64,000 bases of DNA, from contig CM066291.1 in the NCBI GenBank assembly GCA_033816765.1, positions 4,340,001 through 4,404,000 of the forward strand, given 5' to 3'. This DNA comes from Nothopassalora personata (taxonomy: Eukaryota > Ascomycota > Dothideomycetes > Mycosphaerellales > Mycosphaerellaceae). The notes under the pieces were generated by a model that searched no databases, had not been told where the DNA came from, and was given only the letters and a program-made list of their open reading frames with translations. The translations under genes and the position numbers were made by a program. Shown piece by piece: positions 46,702 through 57,320 of the stretch. How positions within the stretch are numbered: the first letter of the stretch is position 1; every line of letters begins with the position of its first letter.

Positions 46702-47773
46702 GATTGCCGTGTGTGTGTGTGTGTTCTTGGATGATAGTGTTGCGAAATGATGGGGACGCAAAGGTTCACGGAGATAACTTTCACAATATACATATGCCTA
46801 TCTTTTGCTGCAAATCGCAGACGTCAGAGGAAAGGTTCCAGCCTGGAGGGGTGAGTTAGTGGAGCAGGTACGCATGGTACGGTACCGCGTACACGGCTGT
46901 TCTGCCATTCCAGATCAGCGGCGTGATCTAGGAAGATAGGAACAGGTGGTAGCCACTCGAGGTGCTGCAGTCTCGCCCGGTCCAACATTGCAGGAAGATG
47001 AACGATGCTTCTTTATTAGGGCAAACGTATCGTGACATGGCATTCTACAAACCGGATGCGAGTCACGTTGATGCGAAGAGAGATAGGTAGACCGCAGGAC
47101 CTCGTACAAGCCTGAAAATCTGATCCGTGCGAAAGATGTCCTGGCATGTTCTTCAATGGAGGCCCTACAACTCCAAGGGGAGACGACAAGACAGATACAG
47201 TTCTACCCGGTCTGCAGCACTTTGCGCGCTTGATTCTGGTCCTGGACGGCGAAGAAGGCCCCTGAAACAAGCAGAACGAGGCGGTCGGGGATCCTGATAG
47301 GCGATGAAGTCTGTTGAAGCTCCTAATCATCGTTGTGGTTGGAACGTGATCAATAGAGCTAACCCATGTTGGCTTGCGACACCAGCGCCAACGGTAGCAT
47401 CCGAGACTCGACCATTCTCGAGATACGATCGGTCGCGACTTGGTCCAGCATCGTGCGCAAAGAAAACAAGCACATCGATGAGTCTTCATCAAGCATAACA
47501 TTTTCAGCGACGCGTTGATCAATACTCCTTGTCCACTGCCATGGCATTTTCGACTTCCTGCCGCCCGGCTGACGATCTTGGCTGTCAGCATGGGTGTTCC
47601 TGTGCAACTCGTCACGATAGCATAACAAACAATGCCACGTCGTGGGCGCTTGGTAGGTATACAGATTATCCATTAATATAGCCCTCAACGCCATTCATCG
47701 CCGTTGCAGTGCAATCATCAATTCCATGCGGAGCTAACCCTCTCAACCACACCATCATCTACGCGCCAACGAG
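46702..47773. other. intergenic with possible coding remnants on minus strand
   Basis: Short minus-strand stretches look coding (for example SSPIRIPDRLVLLVSGAFFAVQDQ near 47220-47300 and VMLDEDSSMCLFSLRTMLDQ near 47480), but they are separated by stops and no family is recognised. They could be a decayed gene. Confidence 0.25.
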
Positions 47774-48304
47774 ATGTGCATCTGGACTACCCATGGCAAC
47801 ACTCCTCACTGCAGTACCAACGACCACAACCTCAGGCATAGTCGGGACTGCTGGCGATCCTGGGAGCACAATCATCACACCGACTCCGAAATCCCGTCAC
47901 AGCGATCGGGACACCTGTACCGACTCCGAAATCCCGTCACAGCGATCGGGACACCTGTACCGACTTGCACACCGAGCTGTCAGCGCCTGAACTCAGACGG
48001 GACATGCGCGGAAAGGAGTGGTTGTGAATGTATCGTTGCGATTGGAGTTGGGGGCGCAGGACTGCAGGTTCAAGTGGTTCTCAGCCACTGCTCGTCTTCG
48101 CTCAGGCGCAGCGGCGGTTTCAGCAACCACCGCTTGGAGACGTTTACTTGCGGCGATCAGTGTTCTAGCCGTGGTCATGGTTTGTGCAGCTCGATGAGAT
48201 GCGGACGTACTCGCACGTCAATCCTTCCAAATGGTAACGCCTTCGGCATGTGCACAGCAGTGCCGTTCACGAACTTTGCCCTGGTTCGGAGCATCAAAGG
48301 GTGA
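47774..48304 (+). CDS. candidate Cys-rich small protein, weak
   Basis: A 176-codon frame with two Cys-rich stretches: CTPSCQRLNSDGTCAERSGCEC and TFTCGDQCSSRGHGLCSSMRCGR. Spacing is reminiscent of small secreted Cys-rich fungal proteins. There is no signal peptide in this frame, and an exact 40-bp tandem duplication lies within it (47881-47960), shifting the phase of the duplicate. No family is recognised. It may be part of a spliced gene or non-coding. Confidence 0.25.
   Translation: MCIWTTHGNTPHCSTNDHNLRHSRDCWRSWEHNHHTDSEIPSQRSGHLYRLRNPVTAIGTPVPTCTPSCQRLNSDGTCAERSGCECIVAIGVGGAGLQVQVVLSHCSSSLRRSGGFSNHRLETFTCGDQCSSRGHGLCSSMRCGRTRTSILPNGNAFGMCTAVPFTNFALVRSIKG
47881..47960. repeat. exact 40-bp tandem duplication
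   Basis: Two identical 40-bp units (starting CGACTCCGAAATCCCGTCAC), at 47881-47920 and 47921-47960. The perfect identity suggests a recent event. Confidence 0.93.
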
Positions 48305-48364
48305 TTCTTCGCCCTAGTGTTCAGCTGGCGCTAAGAGCAAGCGAGCCCGAGCTGAAAAAATCCG

Positions 48365-48605
48365 AAGGCTCTTGACAAAAGAGGTGACCGCCATACATGG
48401 ACACATCAGCCTCTTGATCACCACGATCGCCGCGCCGCAGCTGAGAGATAGCTCGTCGAAGGGAAGTGTCAACGCGCGCCTCGCCTCGCTTCGACTACAC
48501 TCGATGTGCCGCAGGTGCTCGGAGCACTTCACTGAGCTTGAAAATCGCTCTTGCTGTCTGGCGCGGTGGTGGCCACCTCTCTTGTCGGGAGTCCTTCGAT
48601 GATTG
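48365..48605. repeat. diverged dispersed duplicate, copy 2
   Basis: Partner of 43375-43600; see that entry. It lies just past the 3' end of the Alba gene. Confidence 0.45.
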
Positions 48606-48759
48606 TAGACGAGCTTTGCGCATTGTCATATGCCAGGCTGAAGGACGATGGGCAGGAAGTCTGTCTCTGGTCTCTTCTGAAGGTAGTCGTGAGCTTTACT
48701 CGGGAATGTCGAGTCTAGCTCGCACTCCCGCTCAGATCGACGAAAGTCCCGACCGTGCA

Positions 48760-49300
48760 TCATATCTGCTCTCTGCGATGGCGTTAGTACAGTCCGCAAG
48801 GCATGCACCAGAAATCCTTACCCGTAGGCCATCTTCAGCTCCCTTACTGGAGTGGTGGCAAGGTAGATGGTCATGACTGGCACACTTCGCTTCTTCTTCT
48901 CGGACAGAGGAACGGCGCCCATCGTCTCGAAGGCATCGTCGGACTCACTCTCATCATCGCCTCGCTTCTTTGACTTGCGTGCAATTTCCACAATCTCTGA
49001 GCTGAGGGCATTATATTGAAAGCACTTGATCTTCTTCGACGTCAAGTCACGCTTTGCAATCTCCACGATGCTGATGAGCTTGTTGGTAGCGTTCGCGTTG
49101 GCGGTCAAAGCAACGATGACCGGGTTGCCCTTGTCTGTGCCGCCGTCTGTGGTTGACGGGTCACTGTTTTCGATGCCGTCGCCAGGTGGTGAAAACTTAG
49201 CGATGACGGCGGAAGTGCGGCTTGATATTTGAGTTGAGGAGATGACGCTGAGTTTGACCAGGTGGTACTTGGCCTGTACAGAGCCTTCACGGGGAGTCAT
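48760..49300 (-). CDS. Alba-domain nucleic-acid-binding protein
   Basis: Exons 49300-48822 and 48772-48760 give 163 aa. The fold signature is PVIVALTANANATNKLISIVEIAKRDL followed by IKCFQYNALSS and, near the end, PVMTIYLATTPVRELKMAYGEQ. Fungal Alba-like proteins in this class are related to Rpp25/Pop6 of RNase P/MRP and to Alba chromatin/RNA-binding proteins. Splicing the 49-nt intron (donor GTAAGG) swaps a premature TAA for GEQI, the ending expected for the domain. An acidic/basic insert (KKRGDDESESDDAFETM) separates the third strand from the last, as in fungal members. The start at 49300 begins right before the fold; an ATG at 49381 would add an Arg/His-rich leader. Confidence 0.8.
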
Positions 49301-50519
49301 GGCAGCAGGTGAAGTCGGCCGTTCGGTTGTGTGTTGAGGCCGATGCAAGCGCGGGTGGCGAACGAGTCGCAGTCGCGTCAATGATGTCCGAAATTGGCAG
49401 TATCGAGTGACACGAGCGGTGGTGCCAGAGAGATTGGTGCTGGCGCCAAGCAGGCTCTAACCCGCGACCCCGGCTTTGCGGGCGTGATTGTGGCTTGACA
49501 TTGATGATGAATTGGGGAAAGGCGAGATTCAGGCGGCGGAAGCGGGCGGGGATTGATGGGCAGCGCATAAAGTGATACACAGATATAGCAGATAGAAGTA
49601 CCGGTTGTACAGTACAGTACAGTAGCTCTTCCCTGCCCTGCCCGATAAGCGGCTGGAATCGCATTTGATACGTAGCATTGCCACATGATTATGATTATGA
49701 TTATTATTCCTCAAGTGGTCTTCATCAACAACACCCCCCACGATACACTGTTTACTGATGAGCCTCCGAACGCGTCGCACAGTGGAAGCACAGAAGATTC
49801 CACGAGGCTTTTCCCAGGTTCAGGGGTGCAGAACAGGCAAGGCGTCATCGTTATACCTCCCGCGGATGCGAGGGCCGATCAGCTGCGACCAATAGGGCGG
49901 ACGACCGGGATGCGGCCAGTGCCGCGCTACTCGTCAGTCTTGACGCATCGAGCTAGACTCTCCACTGCTGTGGTCGTGGTCCGTGGTCGTGCATGTTCTG
50001 CCTCCCAACTTCTGCTGCGCTGTTTGTCGTCCGTCCTCCAAAGCACAAACCTCCCACCCTCACGCCCGGCCGCCGCGCTGCAGCTGCCTCTTGGGCCCCT
50101 TTTAGACTTGCTTCCTTCCTTGCCTTCTTCCTTCATAGACGAGGCCTGTGTGACTACAACCTAGTGCTAATACTGTACCTTTCGGCCTTCTCCCGACGCG
50201 CGATCCGGCTTAGCTCCGCCCACACGTCGCTCTCAGCACTTCTGAGCGGCGCAAACACGGCCACCAACGCCTGCCCTCACCACCAAAACACTGCAAGAGA
50301 GCGTCCTGCGAGGCTGTACAAGTCTTGCACGCCCTGCACCGCACTTGCCAACACCCGTCTCGACCCTCCACGACCCGTCATCGACATTGCGACAACGCAG
50401 ATGCGCTGCAGATAAGCGAAGCTTCATTCCTCGGCGCATTCACGATATCGATACGTTTGATGGAGGTGGCGAGCTGGAGGCTGCAGGACCAGGTTCGGTG
50501 AAGCCTGTTACACGGCACA
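49301..50519. other. intergenic, divergent promoter
   Basis: Promoter region shared by the Alba gene (minus) and the zinc-finger gene (plus). The last 500 bases are Cys/Pro-codon-rich pyrimidine sequence typical of a long fungal 5' leader. Confidence 0.45.
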
Positions 50520-52598
50520 ATGCAGAGCATGTTTCGTCTGCCGTGGTGCGGCGACAACCGTGACCAGTTCAAGCTGTCAGAGAAGGCTCGTTTGGACAAG
50601 ATGCGGCCTTCGCCTGTGGTAGAAATACCCAACATGCTGCAGCACATCAAGAGAAAACGCTCGAACGCAGATACAACGCTTCCACCGATTGCGCCTTCGC
50701 CCAAGAAGCTGCGGCCTGAGGTTGCAATTGCCCAACAGCTGCCTACCCCGACTTCGCCTTTCATGAACGGCCATGTTCGCAATCATCTTCAAGCGGACAC
50801 TCAACTACAAGCTCCACAGGCACACTCCACTTTACCTGCCGGGAACGGGTCGAATATTCTTAAGGATTCCCAAGCCCAAGCTGCACCCTCTGCACCGCAA
50901 AGCACAAACCAGGAAGACCATACTCCAAAGGCTGAGCCGACCGCAGCGGCACCATCTGACGACTACTTTGCGCCTCGGACTGCGCACGACATGGCTTCCA
51001 ACAACCTGCCGGACCAGTTGTCCGGACTTACGCCACTCCAACAGACCATCGAGAACGAGTTCAACATGCAGATTCTCATGAAGCATAACGAACTTCGACT
51101 TATCGAGCAGGAACTTGCCAAGTGCCAGATCGCCCTCGAGCAGCTCAGAAGGTGTGAGCTTCGACCCTACCCAGGCACCAGCCAGCCAGAGCTATCTGTC
51201 TCCGAAGGTCGTGGCGCTGCAGTTGCTCCTCCTCCCGGGTTCTCCCGGCCCAGTCATCCTGCGCCTTATGGTGTCACTGACGGGCCGTACGCTCGACACT
51301 ATCGCCAGTGGTTGCTTCATGATTCCCAGTTTGACTCCATCTCGGCGCAAAGCCTCGCTCAAGCTGAGTATTTGGCCAACACCGCCGGCCGTGCTACCCG
51401 CAACAATGGTCAACATCACTCTCGACCTGCAAGCAAGTCCTTCAAGGGCTCTACTCGAGGCTCGGATGCGCAGCTTGCCATTCCAAACTACCCTTCACCT
51501 GTGCCTGTCAAGGATAAGAATGCTCCTCTTGTCCTGAGGAGATCCACGGACAACAAGCTGGTCAAGCTTATCTGCAACGACTGCAAGCGTGGCAATTTTA
51601 GCAGCATCCAAGGCTTCCTCAATCACTGCCGTATAGCACACAAGGTGGACTACAAGTCGCACGACCAGGCTGCTTGTGGTTGCGGACAGGAATTGGATGA
51701 GCAAGAATTGGCGAACCTGCCTCCCGAGACGCACGCGACTCCGGTGTCTAAGCCTTCTCATGCACCAAGCAGATCAGTCAGCCACCCGACGATCACTGTG
51801 CCAAAAGCGTCTTCCACCTTCGTGCATCCACTCAATACGCCTGCTGCCACGCCGATCAACACGCCCAAGCCGACGCCGCCGTACAAGGCCAACAACCCAC
51901 GGCCTATCGCTCCGGCGTTGCCTGCCAAATCTGGATCGTTGTCCTCGAACTTCAAGCCTTCTGGCCAGGCGCCCCGACTGTCTGACCATTTTGCTAAGCA
52001 CAACCTTGGAGGCGACCTTGAGCAGGCCATTGCCAACGCTAAGGCCAAGGTTGACTTCAGCGCAGACGAGGATATGCAGACTCCGGATACGCCAGATATC
52101 ATGTCGCCTGCGTTGCCGTTCCAGGGCGGTGCCCGCATGCCATCAGGCACTACACACCTCGCTGCTGCAAACGGTACCGAACGGCCTGTCAGCCGTAAAG
52201 GCTTCAGGCAACCCACACAGCAGCGTCCACGTCCTGCTCCACTTGCACCTGCACTGCCACCTGGCATGCATATGCATGACAGTACTCTTTCATCACCACA
52301 GGATGCCACGATGAGTCCTCACAGTGCGGACAACGCCCCTGGCCTGGTTAGCGACCACGAGGACGACGATAATGGCTCGCCTTCTGATGATGAGGAGCAC
52401 TCTACTCTAGATGTCGCATCGCGGCCGCTGGCGCCTGTCGGAAGATCCTGTGGCGATGATCCGATGGACTTGGACGTACAGACTGATGACGAGATTGATC
52501 AGCATGGTGTGATCATTCGCCGGAATAGTATGATTGCGCAGGAGGCACGCGAGATCAGGTCCGCTGGGAGTCCTAGCAGGAAGTTGGCAGGGAAGTAA
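50520..52598 (+). CDS. AHC1-type C2H2 zinc-finger protein (chromatin-complex subunit)
   Basis: 692-aa single-exon protein. The only folded part is an AHC1-like zinc finger at about residues 344-392 (KLICNDCKRGNFSSIQGFLNHCRIAHKVDYKSH followed by ACGCG), with two Cys and two His in the usual places. A coiled-coil helix lies earlier (NEFNMQILMKHNELRLIEQELAKCQIALEQLRRCEL, ~180-215). The rest is low-complexity Pro/Ser/Thr and acidic near the end (DHEDDDNGSPSDDEEHS). Yeast Ahc1 links subunits of the ADA histone acetyltransferase complex; the role in moulds is inferred. A later Met at 50601 is an alternative start. Confidence 0.82.
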   Translation: MQSMFRLPWCGDNRDQFKLSEKARLDKMRPSPVVEIPNMLQHIKRKRSNADTTLPPIAPSPKKLRPEVAIAQQLPTPTSPFMNGHVRNHLQADTQLQAPQAHSTLPAGNGSNILKDSQAQAAPSAPQSTNQEDHTPKAEPTAAAPSDDYFAPRTAHDMASNNLPDQLSGLTPLQQTIENEFNMQILMKHNELRLIEQELAKCQIALEQLRRCELRPYPGTSQPELSVSEGRGAAVAPPPGFSRPSHPAPYGVTDGPYARHYRQWLLHDSQFDSISAQSLAQAEYLANTAGRATRNNGQHHSRPASKSFKGSTRGSDAQLAIPNYPSPVPVKDKNAPLVLRRSTDNKLVKLICNDCKRGNFSSIQGFLNHCRIAHKVDYKSHDQAACGCGQELDEQELANLPPETHATPVSKPSHAPSRSVSHPTITVPKASSTFVHPLNTPAATPINTPKPTPPYKANNPRPIAPALPAKSGSLSSNFKPSGQAPRLSDHFAKHNLGGDLEQAIANAKAKVDFSADEDMQTPDTPDIMSPALPFQGGARMPSGTTHLAAANGTERPVSRKGFRQPTQQRPRPAPLAPALPPGMHMHDSTLSSPQDATMSPHSADNAPGLVSDHEDDDNGSPSDDEEHSTLDVASRPLAPVGRSCGDDPMDLDVQTDDEIDQHGVIIRRNSMIAQEAREIRSAGSPSRKLAGK

Positions 52599-52841
52599 GC
52601 GAGGGCGCGTCGGCTGTGCGTCCATGGAACGAGATGTGATAAGATAGCGTGTAGGATGACGAACATGACGGACGGACGGTTACGGATGCTTGGCAGATGG
52701 CGACTTTGCTCAGAAGATTGAATGGCTACAGCTAGAATACCTGTGACAAGAACAAAGAATCTACTCTCTACAACGGCTTACTGTTTCACGCGTACTGGAA
52801 GACTTCGAATACCAGAGATGGTAATGTATTCGCTTGTACTA

Positions 52842-53979
52842 TCACGAAATAACTCGCCTCTGCGCCTGTGCCGCCGAATTCATCTCAGGTCCCAATACAG
52901 CATCTATAAAACTCTCAGCATCCCTCTCAGCCCTCACCGTATCCAATCTCCTCAAAGCATTCCTCTGCGCCTCCAAAACTTCAGGATCTTCCATGACATC
53001 CTTCATCACCTCACCCTCCTTGAACCAATAATCATCAACCTTCCTCCTCATCCCCCCATCCCTCAACGCCGCATTCCTCACCACTCCAATTCCCCTCGTC
53101 TTCGCAAACAGCTTCTCCAACGCCGCCCCAGTCTCCACAACCTTCTCCCCTGGAGTCGGAGGCGTAAGAAATGCCCGCCCAGTCGCCTGCAACCAAATCA
53201 CCCACCCCAGCACCCCATCCGTCGCTGCGATGGCGAGACCGCGATACACTGCCATCTTCCAGTACAAGAAGTCAACATCATTTACCCTCGTGGACCGCGC
53301 ATTCGCGCGATCGTCGTAGTTCGCCACCAAGTAGATCTCGACCACAGCGAGGAGCAAACCAGCGATAATCGCCATTGTCCTCCACCGCGCTCCTTCCTTT
53401 CCCGAGAGGACGCCTGACGTTGCGATCCCCAGCGCGACGAGGTGCAGCAGATGCGGCGTTAGGAGCGATGGCAAGGCGTAGAGCAGGAACGCCCGATCGC
53501 CACCGACGTCTCCCGCTTTCGCCAGCGTGCAATCCAGTAAGACGCTCGGTCCATACCGTGCGTACAGCAGTCTCGCCTCGAGACCCCCGGCGTCGAACAC
53601 TGCTCGAAGCTTCTCGTCGAGGGGGGTGATGTTCCGGATGGTGGCGAGACGTGTTAGGAGCACGCCGGAGGTGGTGGGGAGGCGGGATTGCGTTGCTCGG
53701 AAGATGTTCTCGGGGGCGAAGGCTGGGAGGGTGGATGTGAAGGCTAGAGTTCCGGAGAGGAAGAGGATGGCGAGGGCGTAGGAGGTCTTTGGGGGGAGAG
53801 GCCGGATTTGGGATGCTGGGCGGTTCTTGAGGGATTGGTAGAAGGCTAGGATTCGGGGTAGGAGCCATGGACCGAAGAGGAGGAGGAGGGATTGGATGCT
53901 GGAGTTTTGTTAGTGGTGTTCTGGGCGGTGAGGTGTGGGGAGTTTTTTTTACGCACGTTTCCCATGTGATTGTAGCCAT
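52842..53979 (-). CDS. conserved fungal multi-pass membrane protein
   Basis: Exons 53979-53957 and 53898-52842, 359 aa. The 58-nt intron joins MATIT-WET to IQSLLLLFGPWLLPRILAFYQSLKNRP, giving a membrane N-terminus. A second hydrophobic segment is YALAILFLSGTLAF, followed by the conserved-looking FAPENIFRATQSRLP and ARLLYARYGPSVLLDCTLAK. Further helices are FLLYALPSLLTPHLLHLVALGIA, MAIIAGLLLAVVEIYLVANY and LAIAATDGVLGWVIWLQATG. A charged soluble C-terminal helix (VMKDVMEDPEVLEAQRNALRRLDTVRAERDAESFIDAV) ends the protein. I recognise it as a family widely seen in filamentous ascomycetes, but know no assigned function. Confidence 0.8.
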
Positions 53980-54307
53980 GTCTGGCCAGTTTACTCCTTT
54001 GATGTTGTGATGTTGTTGGAGAGGCCAGCAATGTGGATTTGTTGTGGCTGCGCTGCGCGAATAGGTAGCCACTGAAACTTGATGGGGAATTGAAGAGCCC
54101 GCGGCAAGGGCGGGGCTAGCGTTCTGTGTGGCTGATTGGCTGGATCCTTCCCAAGCGGTCTCTCACCGTTCACGAGCTCTGCCGACCTTTCACACCTCCA
54201 TTGCGAGCTCACATAAGATCGATGGCGACGCCCGATGCTGTGAATATGCAAGCTTCCCCCACATCCTCTGCAACATCACAAGACCTGCCTATACTAGACT
54301 CGACAAC
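53980..54307. other. intergenic, divergent promoter
   Basis: 328 bases between the membrane protein (minus) and the small plus-strand frame. Nothing else seen. Confidence 0.4.
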
Positions 54308-54526
54308 ATGGCTCCTCTCACTATCGAACTGACACCCTTCCTGGCCACAAAAATTCACCACCATCGTACTCTCCCTTTCGATACGGAAAACATCCTCAGC
54401 TTCGCCGCATTGGTCACACTACTGGCATTCTTCTCTCTTGCACTACCGAGGATGATGGAGCGCGGCGGCGAGAAGCACGAGCCTAGAAGCAGTCGATTGT
54501 TGTACGGTGGCAAGCATGCGGTTTGA
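54308..54526 (+). CDS. candidate small single-pass membrane protein
   Basis: 72 codons from an ATG in good context (ACAACATGGC). The frame reads MAPLTIELTPFLATK, a transmembrane segment NILSFAALVTLLAFFSLAL, then the basic RMMERGGEKHEPRSSRLLYGG. The layout of a short lumenal start, one helix and a basic tail is plausible for a small ER or mitochondrial protein. No family is recognised. It starts about 330 bp from the divergent membrane-protein gene. Confidence 0.4.
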   Translation: MAPLTIELTPFLATKIHHHRTLPFDTENILSFAALVTLLAFFSLALPRMMERGGEKHEPRSSRLLYGGKHAV

Positions 54527-55005
54527 TGGAATGGACTCATTGCACCCCTATCGACTTCGCTGGCCACGAGGTCAAGGTTTCACGGCGCGCTATAGAACAT
54601 AAGACTTTGACTGGCTTTGACTTGGAGACGATCAGCGTCAATAGAAAACTTCGCGCATGGCTGCTATCTCGGGAGTTCATCGGGGCATCGGAAGGTCTAT
54701 GCTATGGACACAGGATGGCGTCGGGAGAGTTTGGGGCGCAGAGATAGTTGCAGATATCACGGGGACACGAGTTTATGGATGATGGGTGGGAAATGCTACG
54801 GGCTACGAAGCGATGATTGTTACAGCGATTAGACTTACGATTAAAAGACCACGATACCGTATCACGACCATGCACCGTACACCAGACCTCACATCACATT
54901 GGAGCACATGCCGTACTCTGTGCGTAGCTACAGAGCTTGTTTTTGGCGTGCCCACTGTCGACGCTAGATCTGCATCCGCACGGTAGACTGCATCCCATCT
55001 ACACA
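54527..55005. other. intergenic
   Basis: No gene recognised. Confidence 0.4.
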
Positions 55006-55994
55006 ATGTCGAGCATGCAAGCGAACGACGCGATATCGGATCGGAGCAACGAACGGTACGAATGGGATCCCTCCACAGAATACTGGAAGCTGCCTTTGCC
55101 AGATCTCGAGGACGTCAAAGATTATGCCGACAGGAGTGGATGTGCTTACACCATCGACCATCATCGCGAATTCGTTCGGCACTACTCCAACCGCAGACAT
55201 CTCAAGCTCTTCGCATACGAGGACTGCACTATGAGAGAGCTGACTCGCTTCTGTCAGCAGCGTGGTCTTGACATCACACGCCCTGTTCAAGAGACCATGA
55301 TGATGTATGAGTATGATGAGAATTCTGCCACAATGGTTGTAGTTTCTATCTTGGTCGAGATGTCACCAGTGTGCACTGCGACTTTGCTGCGTTGCTCAAT
55401 GCATTGGACAACGATGCTTCATTTCACGGCTTCCTCGACCTGCCCCCAGAGCTTCGCCCCCGAATCTACACCCATCTATTCGACTCATCGCGAGCCCGCT
55501 GACGCCCTGGAACTACCGGATCCGCCACCCATTACCAAAGCTTCGCGCCTACTGCGAACGGAAAGTCTTCCAGCCTTCTACCAGATCTGTCTCTTCGCCC
55601 GGCCGAACTTGTCCACAGGCAGCACCACGCACCCACTCTCCCGCGTTGCGTTCCTGCCAGGTCACAGTTCTTCTTCGAAACGCTCCCCTCGCAGCCCCTA
55701 GGCAGAATTCAATGCCTCTTGCTAGAATGTCATGGATACTACATCCTGGTGGATATGTCAGCACAACAGGAAGAGGACCGAGTGCAGAAGTATCCGCACG
55801 ATTGGTCGAACGCACGTCACGCCCGGGCATTGTGGAACGGGAAGACGGCTCTTTATCTGGAGCTCTAGAGGATTGTTGGAGAGGTGGTGAAGCGATCGCG
55901 ACAGAAGAAATGCCAGATGCAGGATCTGTACGCTATGATGGGAGCTTGTGTACAGTCGGACCCGACGTCTTTGCTGATTGGCGCATGCAAGTGA
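55006..55994 (+). pseudogene. F-box-like gene with SAP-like repeats, several lesions
   Basis: Starts intact (MSSMQANDAISDRSNERYEWDPSTEYWKLP) with a repeat-like CTMRELTRFCQQRGLDI motif. Near 55310 the coding phase shifts. The continuing sequence EFCHNGCSFYLGRDV, CDFAALLNALDNDASFHG and FLDLPPELRPRIYTHLF is in another frame and stops at a TGA. The first frame resumes with PPITKASRLLRTESLPAFYQICLFA. A further switch near 55650 leads to FFFETLPSQPLGRIQCLLLECHGYYILVDM and, after an in-frame TAG, RIVGEVVKRSRQKK up to 55994. No GT-AG pair joins these phases. Two or more frameshifts plus a nonsense codon make this a pseudogene. Confidence 0.6.
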
Positions 55995-56858
55995 TGCTTC
56001 GTGAACATGGGGGTAGGAAAGAGAAGTTGCTGGCACGGCGAGAGCAGTGCCGTATGTGTCCAGCACAGGATCTTTCCGATTGGTGGGGCTGAGCCTTTCC
56101 AAGACAGTGGATCTCATATCACGCAGACTCTTGGTATCAGCGGTAAGATCCGCCACATGGATCCAGGACGTGGTAACACTATCGCTTGCTAAAGACTTAT
56201 GGGAGCAAAATGAGAGGAAGCAAATTGATAGCAGGTCTATCCCATAACGTTACGCGCTGCTTCGAGTCTCTCGCTATGCCGCTCCACGGCTGTAACTCAT
56301 CGCGCCAGTCATATAGCTTGCACGCCTTCGACATTTCCGGTGGGCCCTTGCCCAGAAGTAGCACAACTTGCTCTCTCCCTCTCAGCCTCTCCTTCCCACT
56401 CACTCCCTCAGCCCGACTCCTCGCTCTCGTGATCGTGATCCAGAGCACCAAGGAGACTGACGATGTCTCTTCACGTCCGACTTCATTTCGGCCATGGAAA
56501 TCGTCTGAAAATTCTCGGTAGCTGAACATACTGGCGATATCTCGCGTGGCACTCTGGTATATGTGGTTATTACATCGGGGCGGTAGTTTGAGCTGATGAT
56601 GCGGGTGACGGTAAGTTGAGAAATTGCATGTCTGTCTGTGGTCTGACTCAAGTATGCTTTCTACAGATAGACCGAGACCAAGACTCAAGGCAAGTGAGCT
56701 TGTATAGTTCTACCTTATGACAGCAGGTCCGCAACTGAAGGAGCAGTGAAGCTTCCATTTCCTACCTCGACTCGTCGTACTCGGCAACTGGGCTGAAGAC
56801 GCAAAGATGAGCCAGTTCCATTTTCTCCTCGGGAATGAAGTTGTGTTCATTCTCAGAA
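55995..56858. other. intergenic
   Basis: No gene recognised. Confidence 0.35.
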
Positions 56859-57266
56859 CTACTCTCTGTCGCCGGCTGCCTGTTGCTCGCCACTACCGAA
56901 ATCATGGCAAGTGGCCATCCCGTCGAGACTGCCAAGGTGCCAATAGCCCTCCGCAGCAGCCATGAGTGACGTTCCTCCGTAGTAATCATCATGGCACTCG
57001 GTTTCCAGTCCTAGCCAATCAAAGTACAGCTCGTAGATCACGACTCGAAGCTCTGCTGGGAGGTCCACGAATTGATCGAACACAGCGGCATCGTCTGCTG
57101 CCTTTGAGGTTTTGATCAGCGCATCTTTGCTTGGACGGGAGTGTAAGTCGTCGCTGGGTGCAGAATGTACAAAGTTCCTTTCTGCTACAGTGACCGTAGT
57201 GGTAGAGTTTCGTAGCTCGAGCTCGTTCGGAGGAGAGTTCTCAGAGACTCGAACGTCGTGCAACAC
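56859..57266 (-). pseudogene. truncated F-box-like gene (LPAELRxxIY family)
   Basis: 135-codon frame holding the start of the family core: AERNFVHSAPSDDLHSRPSKDALIKTSKAADDAAVFDQF followed by VDLPAELRVVIYELYFDWLG. It then loses similarity and ends GSGEQQAAGDRE after only about 50 more residues, where intact members continue for 100 or more. An overlapping frame at 56992-56762 may be a shifted continuation. It has the same general layout as the pseudogene at 55006 but on the opposite strand. Confidence 0.45.
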
Positions 57267-57320
57267 GATGCAGAGGCCAAAGTGAAGCTCTGTTGTCTCT
57301 ATGCACTCGACGACATGATC

